Origin: Caldilineaceae bacterium | Lineage (GTDB): Bacteria; Chloroflexota; Anaerolineae; Caldilineales; Caldilineaceae | NCBI GenBank assembly: GCA_028819675.1 | Contig: JAPPKT010000150.1 | Location: 1 to 21,071, forward strand | Reading direction: 5' to 3' | DNA: 21,071 nt | Shown here: in pieces, positions 1 through 8,977 of the stretch | Layout: each line of letters starts with the position of its first letter | Numbering within the stretch: position 1 is the first letter of the stretch | Made by a program: the position numbers and the translations under genes | The notes under the pieces: model-generated | Told to the model about the DNA's origin: nothing | Databases searched by the model: none | Seen by the model: only the letters and a program-made list of their open reading frames with translations

Positions 1-314
1 CTACAACACGCCTCATCGACCGGGTGTCGCCATTGGTGACGGGTGGCTAATCGAAGGTGTCCAGCCAGACCACGTCCCGCCAGTCCCGTCACATCCCCGC
101 AGTTGCCGGCCTCGTGCCAGCCCTCTGCCTTCGTCAAAGCCTGTATGAAATATCAGCCGCCGCCGACATAATTCCCGAGTCAGATTGCCTCCACACAAAA
201 CCTGTGTCCCGCCCAGCCGCCATCCTGCAAATCCTGATTCAGACAACCCCCACAACGCACGCAAACTCTCGTAAACTCTCATGAACACAAATGTGAGCGC
301 CCTGGCACCAGACT

Positions 315-330
315 CGGGCTTGTTAGCCCG
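315..330 (+). other. Small hairpin in the leader of the TPP enzyme gene
   Basis: CGGGCT and AGCCCG form a perfect 6-bp stem around a TGTT loop, about 150 bases before the chosen start at 482. No T-run follows, so it is not a standard intrinsic terminator. It could be a leader structure or chance in GC-rich DNA. Confidence 0.25.
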
Positions 331-468
331 CAAGCTTCCGCACAATTCGCCCACTTCCTCACAAAGCCAACGAAATTCCTGTTCTGGCGCATTGCAAAGA
401 AATCCAACTGATGCTATCAATAGATCCAATCCGTCCAACCCATCTTCCACAACACCATCGAGCCCTTC

Positions 469-473
469 AGGAG
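469..473 (+). promoter_or_regulatory. Shine-Dalgarno site fixing the start at 482
   Basis: AGGAG sits 8 bases before the ATG at 482. It selects this start over the in-frame ATG at 281, whose 67-residue extension is low complexity and precedes the first conserved TPP-enzyme segment. Confidence 0.8.
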
Positions 474-481
474 AACAACCA

Positions 482-2158
482 ATGCCTAGCATGACCGGTG
501 GCCGGTTCATCGCCGAAATGGCGCATGGATATGGAATCACTCACGTCTTCTTCATGCCCTACATCGGCCCCAGGGCTCTGATGGAGATGGAAAAACTGGG
601 GATCAAGCGCGTGCAGACCCACGGCGAAAAAGCCGCCGCCTACATGGCCGACGCCTACGCCCGTACAAAACGCGCCCCTGGCCTCTGCATGGCCCAGGCT
701 GTCGGCGCCCTCAACCTGGCTGCCGGTCTGCAGGACGCCTACCTCGCCTGCTCCCCGGTCGTCGCGCTCACGGGACGTGAGCTGCTCATCAATCAGCAGC
801 GCCACGCCTACCAGGAGGTCGACCACGTAAATCCATTCTCGGCCGTGTCCAAGTACAGCGCCTACGTCTCTACCCCCGAACACCTGCCGGTCTACCTGCG
901 CCAGGCATTTCGAGCCGCCACCACCGGCACGCCTGGCCCCGCCCACCTCGACTTCGAGGGAATAGCCGGCCAGGGCGTCGTCGAACCCGAGGCCGACCTC
1001 GAAGTCATAGTCGAAGAGGCCTTCACCCGGCTGCCCCCCTTTAGACCCGAGGCAGAGCTCTCCGCAATCGACGCCGCCCTCCAGCTTCTTGACCGCGCCC
1101 AACGCCCGGTCATCGTCGCCGGTGGCGGAGTCGTGGCCTCCGATGCACGCAACGAGCTCATCGAACTGGCCGAGAAACTTGCAATCCCCGTGGCAACGTC
1201 GCTCAACGCCAAAAATATGTTCCCCTCCGATCACAATCTGGCTGTTGGGGTCCCAGGTTCATACTCCCGCGCCTGCTCAAACCAGCTCATGTTTGAAGCC
1301 GATCTCGTCTTCTTCATCGGCAGCCACGCCGGCGGCCAGGTGACCAATGCCTACCAGATTCCCCCCCAGGGCACGCCCATCATCCAGCTCGACATCAACT
1401 CCGAAGAAATCGGCCGCAACTACCCCGTCCAGGTCGGTCTCCATGGCGATGTCAAGAGCAGCCTCACGCGCATGATCGACCGCGCCGCCCCCGGCAACAC
1501 CCGCGCAGCCTGGCTCAGTCGCGTTCAGGAACTGGTCCAACAGTGGAAAGAGGAAGTGTCCCATCTGGTAAACTCCGATATCCTTCCCATGCGTCCCGAA
1601 CGCCTCTGCCGCGAACTGAGCGATTACCTGCCGTCCGACGCAATTCTCGTTTCCGACACCGGCCACGCCGGAATCTGGACCGGGACCATGCTCGACCTGA
1701 AACACGCCGACCAGAGCTACATTCGCTGCTCTGGATCGCTCGGCTGGGGCCTGCCAGCCGCCATGGGTGCAAAGTGCGCACAGCCCGAACGCCCCGTCCT
1801 CTGCTTCACCGGCGACGGTGGCATCTGGTACCACATCGCAGAGCTGGAGACCGCAGTCCGCTGCGGTATCAACACCGTGACCGTAGTCAACAACAATCAC
1901 TCCCTCAATCAGGAACAGGGCGGCGTAGAGCAGACATACGGAGGCCGCACAGCTGGCTCCGATGAGCTCTGGCTATTCGAGGATGCTGACTTCGCCAGGA
2001 TTGCCGAGTCCTTCGGCGCCCTCGGAATCACCGTCAACAAGCCGGGCGAGCTCCCAGGAGCACTCGACCGCGCCTTCTCCTCAGGCCGACCGGCCGTCGT
2101 CGACGTCAAAACGCATGTCGAAGGCATTGCCCCCCGCGCTTGGATGCCGGCCAGTTAA
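482..2158 (+). CDS. Thiamine-diphosphate-dependent enzyme, acetolactate synthase-like
   Basis: 558 residues, about the length of single-chain TPP enzymes such as acetolactate synthase, benzoylformate decarboxylase or oxalyl-CoA decarboxylase. All three family domains are visible. The N-terminal pyrimidine-binding domain has the catalytic-type Glu at residue 49 (THGEKAAAYMADAYAR). The central domain contains PVIVAGGGV. The C-terminal domain carries the TPP/Mg motif GDGG at 444-447 through NNN at 470-472. Such enzymes decarboxylate a 2-oxo acid and transfer the remaining unit. The segment that usually reads like GPGATN in acetolactate synthases is AQAVGALN here, and no ilvN-type regulatory subunit follows, so a canonical IlvB role in branched-chain amino acid synthesis is doubtful. 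The substrate cannot be read from the sequence. It is followed by a 227-bp gap and appears to be its own transcription unit. Start set by the AGGAG at 469-473. Family assignment is secure; exact reaction unknown. Confidence 0.93.
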   Translation: MPSMTGGRFIAEMAHGYGITHVFFMPYIGPRALMEMEKLGIKRVQTHGEKAAAYMADAYARTKRAPGLCMAQAVGALNLAAGLQDAYLACSPVVALTGRELLINQQRHAYQEVDHVNPFSAVSKYSAYVSTPEHLPVYLRQAFRAATTGTPGPAHLDFEGIAGQGVVEPEADLEVIVEEAFTRLPPFRPEAELSAIDAALQLLDRAQRPVIVAGGGVVASDARNELIELAEKLAIPVATSLNAKNMFPSDHNLAVGVPGSYSRACSNQLMFEADLVFFIGSHAGGQVTNAYQIPPQGTPIIQLDINSEEIGRNYPVQVGLHGDVKSSLTRMIDRAAPGNTRAAWLSRVQELVQQWKEEVSHLVNSDILPMRPERLCRELSDYLPSDAILVSDTGHAGIWTGTMLDLKHADQSYIRCSGSLGWGLPAAMGAKCAQPERPVLCFTGDGGIWYHIAELETAVRCGINTVTVVNNNHSLNQEQGGVEQTYGGRTAGSDELWLFEDADFARIAESFGALGITVNKPGELPGALDRAFSSGRPAVVDVKTHVEGIAPRAWMPAS

Positions 2159-2206
2159 CAGACTGAACTGGTCCGCGTGAGTTACGGCCCCTACGGGTCC
2201 TCCAGT

Positions 2207-2236
2207 TTGCTCTGGGTTTCGGCGGTCTGCTAGAAT
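2207..2236 (+). promoter_or_regulatory. Candidate promoter for the 96-residue protein gene
   Basis: A TAGAAT -10-like hexamer at 2231-2236 is preceded by an extended TG (2228-2229). TTGCTC at 2207-2212 lies 18 bases upstream as a weak -35. A transcript from here would have a leader of about 140 bases containing the hairpin at 2328-2347. The -10 is good and the -35 poor, so this is a suggestion only. Confidence 0.35.
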
Positions 2237-2327
2237 GCTCTTGGCTTGCCACGGATCTGAACGTCGTAGCGTGCAGTCAAATAGAGCTTCCTTCCGGTCA
2301 GAGTCGGGCAAATCTCACCTGAACACT

Positions 2328-2347
2328 CGGCTTGCACAGGCAAGCCG
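2328..2347 (+). other. Perfect 8-bp hairpin in the leader of the 96-residue gene
   Basis: CGGCTTGC, loop ACAG, GCAAGCCG, extendable by one T-G wobble pair. It ends 26 bases before the GGAAGG ribosome binding site at 2374-2379. No T-run follows, so it is more likely an RNA leader structure, or a palindromic protein-binding site, than a terminator. Confidence 0.5.
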
Positions 2348-2385
2348 GCTGTTCTGTATCGACCCAATAAAGTGGAAGGTCTTGC

Positions 2386-2676
2386 ATGAAAGCAACGCTC
2401 TATCTGGACCCCATGGCCGAGCCGGTGGCCGTGCTGGACGAAGTCAAAATCGTGGAGTTCGGCAGCGACAATCACCCGGAAGACCAGCGCGTCCGAATCT
2501 ATTACGATACCAGTAACCTCAACGCAACAAAGACGATGGTCGAACTTCACCGTGATCGCAAGATGACGGTGAAGCTGGAGGACGGCCGCTCCGCTCCCGC
2601 ACTGATCACGCACGCAAGTCTCGATGCAAAGGGCCGGTTTGTAGGCGTCCTGAGAGTTCTCGGACCTCTGGCCTGA
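2386..2676 (+). CDS. Conserved-looking small protein of unknown function
   Basis: 96 residues, soluble, no signal peptide, no Cys and no membrane segment. I do not recognise a family. The sequence alternates hydrophobic and charged residues (for example RVRIYYDTS, MVELHRDRKMTVKLEDG, FVGVLRVLG), which suggests a small beta-rich fold. A GGAAGG ribosome binding site (2374-2379) lies 6 bases before the ATG, and third codon positions look like those of its neighbours, both supporting a real gene. It sits 97 bp before the helicase on the same strand and might be cotranscribed with it. A 6-bp hairpin starts right after the stop codon but lacks a T-run. No function is assigned. Confidence 0.8.
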   Translation: MKATLYLDPMAEPVAVLDEVKIVEFGSDNHPEDQRVRIYYDTSNLNATKTMVELHRDRKMTVKLEDGRSAPALITHASLDAKGRFVGVLRVLGPLA

Positions 2677-2773
2677 GATCGCACTGTGATCCCATTCCAC
2701 CCCGGCTAACCCCACCGCGCACCTCAGCTACAGGGCCAACCCGCTATCTTGCCCGCCTACTGCCAACAACTTT

Positions 2774-5137
2774 ATGGTCGCTGAACAGCAACTGCGCCCT
2801 GCACAGGAGGAGATCCTCACCTACAACGGAGGTCGCCTCGGAATCAGCGCTGTGCCTGGCAGCGGCAAGACCTTCACCCTGAGCCACCTGGCCGCCAAAC
2901 TGGTGCACAAACTGTCAGCCGCGGGCCCCCTGGATGATCGGGAAGTCCTCGTCGTCACCTTTACCAACGCCGCCGCCGAGAATTTCCGCAGCAGTATCGG
3001 TCGCGTCGTCGAAAGCCGTCACCTCCTCCCCAGCGGCTTTCGCGTCGGAACAATCCACAGCCTTGCCCATGAAATCGTCCGCGAACGCCCGGGCCTGGTT
3101 GCCCTCGGTGAAGACTTCGACATCATTGACGAAAGAGTGAGCCAGGACATCAAACGTCAGGCGGTAAACAACTACCTGCAGTCCAATCCCGATTTTCTCG
3201 GCGCATACATCAGACCGGAGGACCTCCAGAATCCCCGCAACATGGAGCGCCAGCTTCCCGGCGCCGCGCAGGAAATCGCCAACGCCGTCATTCGTCGCGT
3301 CAAGGAGTTGCGATCCGATCCCGACTCCCTCGAAAACCTGCTGCAGCGGCAGTCCGGCGCCTGGCCTCTACTCTCCTTTGGACTCCAGGTCTGCCGCGAC
3401 TACCTGCGCGGCCTCAGTGTGCGCGGCGGCGTCGACTTTGACGACCTCATCCTCCTCGCCCTCCAGGCTCTCGAGACCGATCACAACCTCCTGGCGCGTC
3501 TCCAACAGCGCTGGCCCTACGTGCTTGAAGACGAAGCCCAGGACAGCAGCACCCTGCAAGAGCAGATGCTCTCCCTGCTGACCGCAACCCACGGAAACTG
3601 GGTCCGCGTAGGAGACCCCAACCAGGCCATCAACACAACCTTTACCAGCGCCGATCCCCGCTTTCTCAGAGACTTCACAAACAGGGAATCTGTCCGTTCC
3701 CTACCCCTTCCTAACTCAGGCCGTAGCGCCATGCCGATCATCGAGTTGGCCAACTGCTTCATCGACTGGAGCCGTCAGGAGCATCCCGTTCTTTCACCGG
3801 ACCAGGCCCTCTCCCTGCCTTACATTCTCCCCACCGAAAAAGGCGATCCGCAGCGCAATCCCGATCCCGGAAGCCCAGCCGTTTACTTCTACGATCCGCC
3901 TCTCACGCCCGCCGATGAGATCAGAATTCTGGTGACCAGCCTGCAACGATGGCTGCCTAAGCATCCCGCAAAGACGGTCGCCGTCCTCGTCCCCGATAAC
4001 CGCCGCGGCGAAGAGTTCAGCCTTGCTCTCGAAAACGCCGGCATCCCTTTCGACGATTCGCTGCTCCGCTCCACGAATACAACCCGCGTAGCCGTAGACG
4101 CCCTCGTCAAGGCAATGCGCTACATCAGCCAGCCCGCCAACCCTTCCCATCTGCGTTCTCTATGGACCGATGTCTGGTGGGCGCGGCGAGGTTTCTCCCA
4201 TGCCCCTCTGCAGCCGGATTCGGAATCCCGCCCGCCTGGCCCGGAGGAGTCGCCTCCATCCTGGCTTGCAGTGGCTTCGGAACCCAACCGGAACGCGCAC
4301 GAAAGTGAACTGCCCCCGCCGGCGATGCGCTTCGCCAAAGCGCTCGGCCAGCTCCGACTTCCGGAGCGCTTCGTCTACCCTGCAGCCGGCGACGACTGGC
4401 TGCAGGAGCTAGCCTGGATCGACGACTTTGACCGCTTCCGGCCAGTCGTAGACCGGTTCCGCCAAGACCTCAGACGCTGGTGTTCAGCCGCAGTGCTGCC
4501 CGTCGACGAACTGGTTCTCACCCTCGGACAGGACCTCTTCACGGAAGCGCCTGAACGCGCCCTGGCCCACAGCGCAGCCATCCTCCTGGCAAGCAGCGTC
4601 CGCGAACGGCCTGAGCTGCGACTGCCCGAACTGACTAAGGAGTTGGAGCAAGCCGCCGCCAACAAACGCCGCTTTCAGGGGTTTGGCGAAGAGACGCGGG
4701 GGTTTGAACCACCCGCCGGTAAAGTGACCGTTGCAACCATGCACACGGCTAAGGGCCTGGAATGGGACCGGGTCCATCTGGCATCCGTCAGCAACTACAG
4801 TTTCCCCAGCGGCGGAGACCACGAATACTACCGCGGGCAACCCAGGTTCATTCGCGACAACCTCAATCTGACAGAGGAAGCCTTGGAGCAGACCAGGCAA
4901 CTACACATGGGGACGCTCGACGAATACATCGAGGGCGAGGCGACTCGAGAAGCTCGGCGGGAATTTGCAGCCGAACGCCTGCGTCTCCTCTACGTTGGCA
5001 TCACTCGCGCCCGCCAGGAGCTGGTCCTTACCTACAATACCGGCAGATTCCATGACACGCGACCGAATGAGGCTGCCTTGGCCTTCACGGAGTTGGCGCA
5101 AGCCTGGCAGAAGGTCAGAGCCGGGAATGACATGTAA
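2774..5137 (+). CDS. UvrD/PcrA-like superfamily 1A DNA helicase
   Basis: 787 residues, ATP-driven 3'-5' DNA helicase or translocase by family. Motifs appear in order: Q motif LRPAQEEIL (7-15), Walker A AVPGSGKT (26-33), motif Ia VVTFTNAAAE, the GTIHSLAHE segment, motif II EDEAQDSS (252-259), motif III GDPNQAIN (280-287), motif V MHTAKGLEWD (656-665) and motif VI LLYVGITRAR (738-747). All catalytic residues of the family are present, so it should be active. Motif II reads DEAQ rather than the DEFQ/DEYQ of UvrD/PcrA, and residues around 475-520 form a Pro/Ser/Glu-rich linker. No RecB-type nuclease domain is attached after motif VI, so this is not an AddA/RecB protein. The ATG at 2774 has no good ribosome binding site, but the Q motif begins six residues later, so it must be close to right. 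Role in repair, replication-fork clearance or plasmid/phage resistance cannot be separated from sequence. Confidence 0.93.
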   Translation: MVAEQQLRPAQEEILTYNGGRLGISAVPGSGKTFTLSHLAAKLVHKLSAAGPLDDREVLVVTFTNAAAENFRSSIGRVVESRHLLPSGFRVGTIHSLAHEIVRERPGLVALGEDFDIIDERVSQDIKRQAVNNYLQSNPDFLGAYIRPEDLQNPRNMERQLPGAAQEIANAVIRRVKELRSDPDSLENLLQRQSGAWPLLSFGLQVCRDYLRGLSVRGGVDFDDLILLALQALETDHNLLARLQQRWPYVLEDEAQDSSTLQEQMLSLLTATHGNWVRVGDPNQAINTTFTSADPRFLRDFTNRESVRSLPLPNSGRSAMPIIELANCFIDWSRQEHPVLSPDQALSLPYILPTEKGDPQRNPDPGSPAVYFYDPPLTPADEIRILVTSLQRWLPKHPAKTVAVLVPDNRRGEEFSLALENAGIPFDDSLLRSTNTTRVAVDALVKAMRYISQPANPSHLRSLWTDVWWARRGFSHAPLQPDSESRPPGPEESPPSWLAVASEPNRNAHESELPPPAMRFAKALGQLRLPERFVYPAAGDDWLQELAWIDDFDRFRPVVDRFRQDLRRWCSAAVLPVDELVLTLGQDLFTEAPERALAHSAAILLASSVRERPELRLPELTKELEQAAANKRRFQGFGEETRGFEPPAGKVTVATMHTAKGLEWDRVHLASVSNYSFPSGGDHEYYRGQPRFIRDNLNLTEEALEQTRQLHMGTLDEYIEGEATREARREFAAERLRLLYVGITRARQELVLTYNTGRFHDTRPNEAALAFTELAQAWQKVRAGNDM

Positions 5138-5278
5138 GCAAAGCGTTTGGAATCAGTTCTCAGGCCAGCCCCCTGGGCGCATATTTCGCTTCCGCGCCCG
5201 TAGGACTGTCTGAAATGGCCGGCCTGTAACACTGTTTCCGAATTCCGCGCCGCGCTCTCCAACCGATCGGGTCCACCA

Positions 5279-8200
5279 ATGCGTCACACGAAGGTTCAGC
5301 GATACTGCGAATCAGTAATCGAGGCCGGCTGGCTGGCCGCTCTGATAATCGCGCCGCTCTTCTTCAACGCCTACTCCAGCCGCGTCTTCGAACCGGACAA
5401 GATCAGTCTGATCCGTTCCATCTCCCTGGTCATGCTCCTGGCCTATCTGGTAAAGGTTCTTGACGGCGGCCCGCTCTGGCTGCCCGCTGGCGCAGGACCG
5501 CCTCAGGCGCGAAACAGCGTCCCAACTGCACCCGACGGAGAGCAGCCCCTGTTTGAATGGAAACTTGGCAGTCTCTTGAAGCAGCCGCTCCTGCTGCCCG
5601 TCCTGCTGCTGGCCCTCGCCTATGCCCTCAGTACCCTCCTTAGCATTTCACCTGCTGTCAGCTGGTGGGGCTCCTACCACCGCCTTCAGGGCGCCTACAC
5701 CTTCTCCAGCTATCTCATCATCGCTCTCCTCACCGCCGCCCACCTGAGACAGCCGTCCCAGCTGCGGCGCCTACAACACACGGTAATCATCACCAGCCTC
5801 CCCGTCTCCGTCTATGGCGTCTTCCAGCATTTCGGTAAGGATCCCCTGCCCTGGGGCCAGGACGTAACCACCCGTATCACCTCCAGCGCCGGCAATCCCA
5901 TCTTCCTCGCCGCACATCTGATCATGGCCTTCTTCCTCACGCTCGAACGCACCTTCTCCTGCTTCGCCTATCTGCTGTCCAGCGGTCCCCAGCCAGATGA
6001 CGCCGCATCGCCGCAAGAGGACAGGCAGACTCCCGCCGGCGATTCGGGTTTGGCCGGTGTTCTGGCAGGCGGTTCCTATCTGTTTGTCCTCGTTGTTCAG
6101 TTGCTCGCCATCTTCTGGTCCCAGAGCCGTGGACCTTGGCTCGGCCTCGCCAGCGGAATGTACGTTTTTGTTCTCCTTCTCCTGACCGCCATGCGTCCGC
6201 GCAACTACCGCGCCTGGACCGCATCCTGGGTCGGACTCGGCGTCGCCGGCCTCCTTCTGCTTGTCCTCCTCAATACGACCGCGCTGGGTAACGCTTTCAG
6301 TCAGGTTCCAATCTGGGGGCGTCTGACCACGATGCTGGACAGCGCCACAGGCACGGGCCGCGTCCGTGTCCTGATCTGGGAGGGCACCGTCAAAATGATC
6401 TCCCCCCACCAACCGCTGACCTATCCCGACGGCAACGACGATCCCTTTAACCTGCTGCGTCCCCTGATCGGCTACGGCCCCGAAACGCTGTGGATGGCCT
6501 TCAATCGATTCTATCCGCCTGAGCTGGCCCAATGGGAGTCCCGTAACGCCAGCCCCGACCGCGCCCACAACGAAACATGGGACAGTCTGGCCATGACAGG
6601 CGTTGTCGGCCTGCTGGCTGCTTCGCTCCTCTTCCTCTCCATCTTCTACTGGGCTCTGCGCTGGCTCGGTCTCATCCGTTCCCGTCGCGATGGCATACTG
6701 TTCCTTTCCATGCTCATAGGCGGAGGCCTCCTCCTCAGCCTCCTCTTCCTGCTGCGCGGCGTCAGCGTCGGTTTCCTCGGCGTGAACTGGCCCACCGGTC
6801 TGATACTAGGACTCATTGCCTACGTCACTTTGGCGGTCTTTCTTCAGCCGGAGTCGTCAGCCCAGTCCGCCCAACGCCCTCGCCAGCTCCTTTTGGTTGC
6901 CTCCCTGTCCGCAATCATCGCCCACTATGTTGAGATTCACCTCGGCATCGCCATCGCATCCACGCGCATCTATTTCTGGGCGATCGTGGCCCTCATGCTG
7001 GCGCTGGGCATGCGCTTGCTCAACCCGGAAACCTTCGCCCCCGGCGAAGACGCCGTAGGTCAGCCCGCGCCCAATGCCCCGCAGGATGTGAACCCCGGAA
7101 ACAGGCGTTCTTCCACACGGGCACGCCAGAGGCGCGGACGCCGCCAGGCAAGAGCTTCCACCATGTCCTGGGACCTCCGCCTGCCTTCAACAATTTTGCC
7201 CGACGCCTTGGTGATTCTGACGCTGGTCTTCCTCTTCACGGTCAATTTCCAGGGACTGTCGAATCCATTCTCGATTCTGTTCGCCGGGCTGGGCTCTCCC
7301 GCCCCGTCCCAATCTGCCGGCAGCCCGACCGACATCCTGTGGCTCGTCTTTTTCACTTGGCTGATCGCGACCGTATTGGGCGCCGCCGCCGTCATGTTTC
7401 AACTTCCAGGTCTGGCGCCTGTGCCGCGCGCAAAGCAAAGCGCTTCAACGGCCCCCCGCAATAGAGCACACGATCGGGGCAACACCGTGGGTACTGCCCC
7501 CCTGTTGGCGCGTTCGGCGGCTCTGTACGGCCTGCTGCTGTGCGCCGCCTGGCTGATCTACGGCCTCATCCACGCCGCCCGGCTCCTGCCCAGCGCCAGA
7601 ACCGGTACCGTAGCCGAGCAACTCAACCATATCGCCGGGCACTATAGCCTGTACACCTGGATCGTTGTCCTCTGGTGCCTGCTATCAGGACTGGTCCTCG
7701 CCTGGCGTGATCTGGCCGAGACGAGACGTGCCTGGCTCGGCCGCGGCCTGGCTACCGTCGGCGCAACGCTTCTCTTCACGGCAACCTTCGTCTACATCAT
7801 CGGCGGCATCAATATTGCTCAGGTCCGTGCCGACATATTCTACAAACAGGGCCAGAGTTTCGACACCTCCGGCGCTTGGGTGCAAAGCTCAGATCTGTAC
7901 CGTCGAGCCCTGTCAGTTCGACCCACAGAGGACTACTATATGCTTTTCCTCGGCCGCAGCCTGCTCGAACAGGCTGCGCACGCGCCCAGCATAGCTTCCG
8001 GCACTCTACCGGCCGAACCCTCACTCCAGGACATCTTGAATCTGGATGTCGATGATATTGCTCGACTCAGTCAAGTCGGCGTCCTCGCAGCCGCCAGGAC
8101 CGTTCTGCAAAAAGCCCAGGAAGTTAACCCTTTGAACACAGACCACACCGCCAACCTTGCCCGTCTGCACCGGCGCTGGTCTACCCTGTCCCAGGATCCC

Positions 8201-8947
8201 CAAGACCGCATCCCGCAACTGGAGCTTAGCCTGCAATACTATGACGCTGCCCTGTCTCTGAGCCCCAATGTTGCCCATCTCTGGAATGAACGCGGCCAGG
8301 TCCTGGCCTTGATGGACCGGCTCGATGAGGCAGAAGCTTCATTCCAGCACAGTCTGACCCTGGACGACCGCTTCGAGAACACCTATGCCTTCTTGGCAGA
8401 GCTGTATTCGCGGCAGAACGCGTCAGAGAAACTGTCCCGGACCCTCGATCAAGGTATGGATAGGCTGCCCAATAGCCTGACCTTACTCACCCTCAAGGCA
8501 TCAGAGCAGTCGAAAGCTGGCGATCTGGCCGGCGCATATGAGACGATTCTAAAGACTCATGACAACCACCCGACTGACCTCAACGCTGTACGCAATCTGA
8601 TCCTGCTTGCGCGCTCGCTCAACCGCCCTGAAGAAGCATCCCGTTGGGCTGAACGAGCCGTGGCCTTGATCGAAAACGGCTATGGACACAAAGACTTGGT
8701 CGTCGCTGTGTATCGCCTCGTCGCCGAAGTCAATGAAGAGAACGGGCTACTACCGGCGGCAGTAGACATCCTTCGGCGCCTCATGGACCTCGCCCCCGAC
8801 GATTACCGCCATCCGTTCCAGATGGCCCGGTTGCACACTGAGTTGGGCGACAACCGTCAAGCCCGCCAGTTCGCAGAATCTGCTCTGTCTCTCGCGCCCG
8901 ACAGCGAGAAGGCCGGCATCCAATCCTTTGTCGATACCCTTGAATAA
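5279..8947 (+). CDS. O-antigen ligase/polymerase-like membrane protein with C-terminal TPRs
   Basis: 1222 residues. The N-terminal ~830 residues hold roughly 17-19 hydrophobic segments; the rest is a soluble TPR region. The Wzy_C/WaaL-type core is recognised by WSQSRGPWLG (280-289), GYGPETLW (398-405) and DRAHNETWDSLAMTGVVG, whose D427-E432 carries the family's conserved His-Asn. Proteins of this family transfer or polymerise undecaprenyl-linked glycans on the outer face of the membrane, onto lipid A (WaaL), other glycans (Wzy) or protein (PglL). An Arg-rich loop (about 608-625) separates the ligase core from a second block of about five membrane helices. From about 850 to the end are several TPR-like repeats with the usual A/L/P spacing (for example LWNERGQVLALMDRLDEAEASF), probably extracytoplasmic and binding a partner or acceptor. 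The next gene, 30 bp on, makes the lipid-linked sugar. Ligase versus polymerase cannot be told from sequence. Weak ribosome binding site at the ATG. Confidence 0.85.
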   Translation: MRHTKVQRYCESVIEAGWLAALIIAPLFFNAYSSRVFEPDKISLIRSISLVMLLAYLVKVLDGGPLWLPAGAGPPQARNSVPTAPDGEQPLFEWKLGSLLKQPLLLPVLLLALAYALSTLLSISPAVSWWGSYHRLQGAYTFSSYLIIALLTAAHLRQPSQLRRLQHTVIITSLPVSVYGVFQHFGKDPLPWGQDVTTRITSSAGNPIFLAAHLIMAFFLTLERTFSCFAYLLSSGPQPDDAASPQEDRQTPAGDSGLAGVLAGGSYLFVLVVQLLAIFWSQSRGPWLGLASGMYVFVLLLLTAMRPRNYRAWTASWVGLGVAGLLLLVLLNTTALGNAFSQVPIWGRLTTMLDSATGTGRVRVLIWEGTVKMISPHQPLTYPDGNDDPFNLLRPLIGYGPETLWMAFNRFYPPELAQWESRNASPDRAHNETWDSLAMTGVVGLLAASLLFLSIFYWALRWLGLIRSRRDGILFLSMLIGGGLLLSLLFLLRGVSVGFLGVNWPTGLILGLIAYVTLAVFLQPESSAQSAQRPRQLLLVASLSAIIAHYVEIHLGIAIASTRIYFWAIVALMLALGMRLLNPETFAPGEDAVGQPAPNAPQDVNPGNRRSSTRARQRRGRRQARASTMSWDLRLPSTILPDALVILTLVFLFTVNFQGLSNPFSILFAGLGSPAPSQSAGSPTDILWLVFFTWLIATVLGAAAVMFQLPGLAPVPRAKQSASTAPRNRAHDRGNTVGTAPLLARSAALYGLLLCAAWLIYGLIHAARLLPSARTGTVAEQLNHIAGHYSLYTWIVVLWCLLSGLVLAWRDLAETRRAWLGRGLATVGATLLFTATFVYIIGGINIAQVRADIFYKQGQSFDTSGAWVQSSDLYRRALSVRPTEDYYMLFLGRSLLEQAAHAPSIASGTLPAEPSLQDILNLDVDDIARLSQVGVLAAARTVLQKAQEVNPLNTDHTANLARLHRRWSTLSQDPQDRIPQLELSLQYYDAALSLSPNVAHLWNERGQVLALMDRLDEAEASFQHSLTLDDRFENTYAFLAELYSRQNASEKLSRTLDQGMDRLPNSLTLLTLKASEQSKAGDLAGAYETILKTHDNHPTDLNAVRNLILLARSLNRPEEASRWAERAVALIENGYGHKDLVVAVYRLVAEVNEENGLLPAAVDILRRLMDLAPDDYRHPFQMARLHTELGDNRQARQFAESALSLAPDSEKAGIQSFVDTLE

Positions 8948-8977
8948 CCGGACTGGCGCCTGAACTGTGGTGGACAA

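Larger units (their letters stand above)
1..481. other. Leader/intergenic stretch, possible tail of an off-window gene
   Basis: No full gene is supported here. One forward frame is open from base 2 to a TGA at 146-148 (48 codons). Its first 30 or so residues (containing AIGDGWLIEG) have ordinary composition, so it could be the C-terminus of a gene entering from the left; the rest is Pro/Ser/Arg-rich and unconvincing. The frame open from 281 into the TPP enzyme encodes a Ser/Asn/Pro-rich low-complexity stretch before 482, which is best read as untranslated leader. A small hairpin lies at 315-330. No clear promoter or terminator was found. Confidence 0.4.

Noticed and set aside
57..284. 75-codon GTG-started frame ending at the ATG of 281
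   Set aside because: No ribosome binding site, no recognisable protein features, and the neighbouring 281 start is itself not believed.
281..481. N-terminal extension of the TPP enzyme from an ATG at 281
   Set aside because: Low-complexity Ser/Asn/Pro sequence with no family similarity; a strong ribosome binding site precedes the ATG at 482.
2677..2691. Hairpin right after the 96-residue gene, possible terminator
   Set aside because: Six-pair stem with a wobble and a 3-base loop, and no T-run follows.
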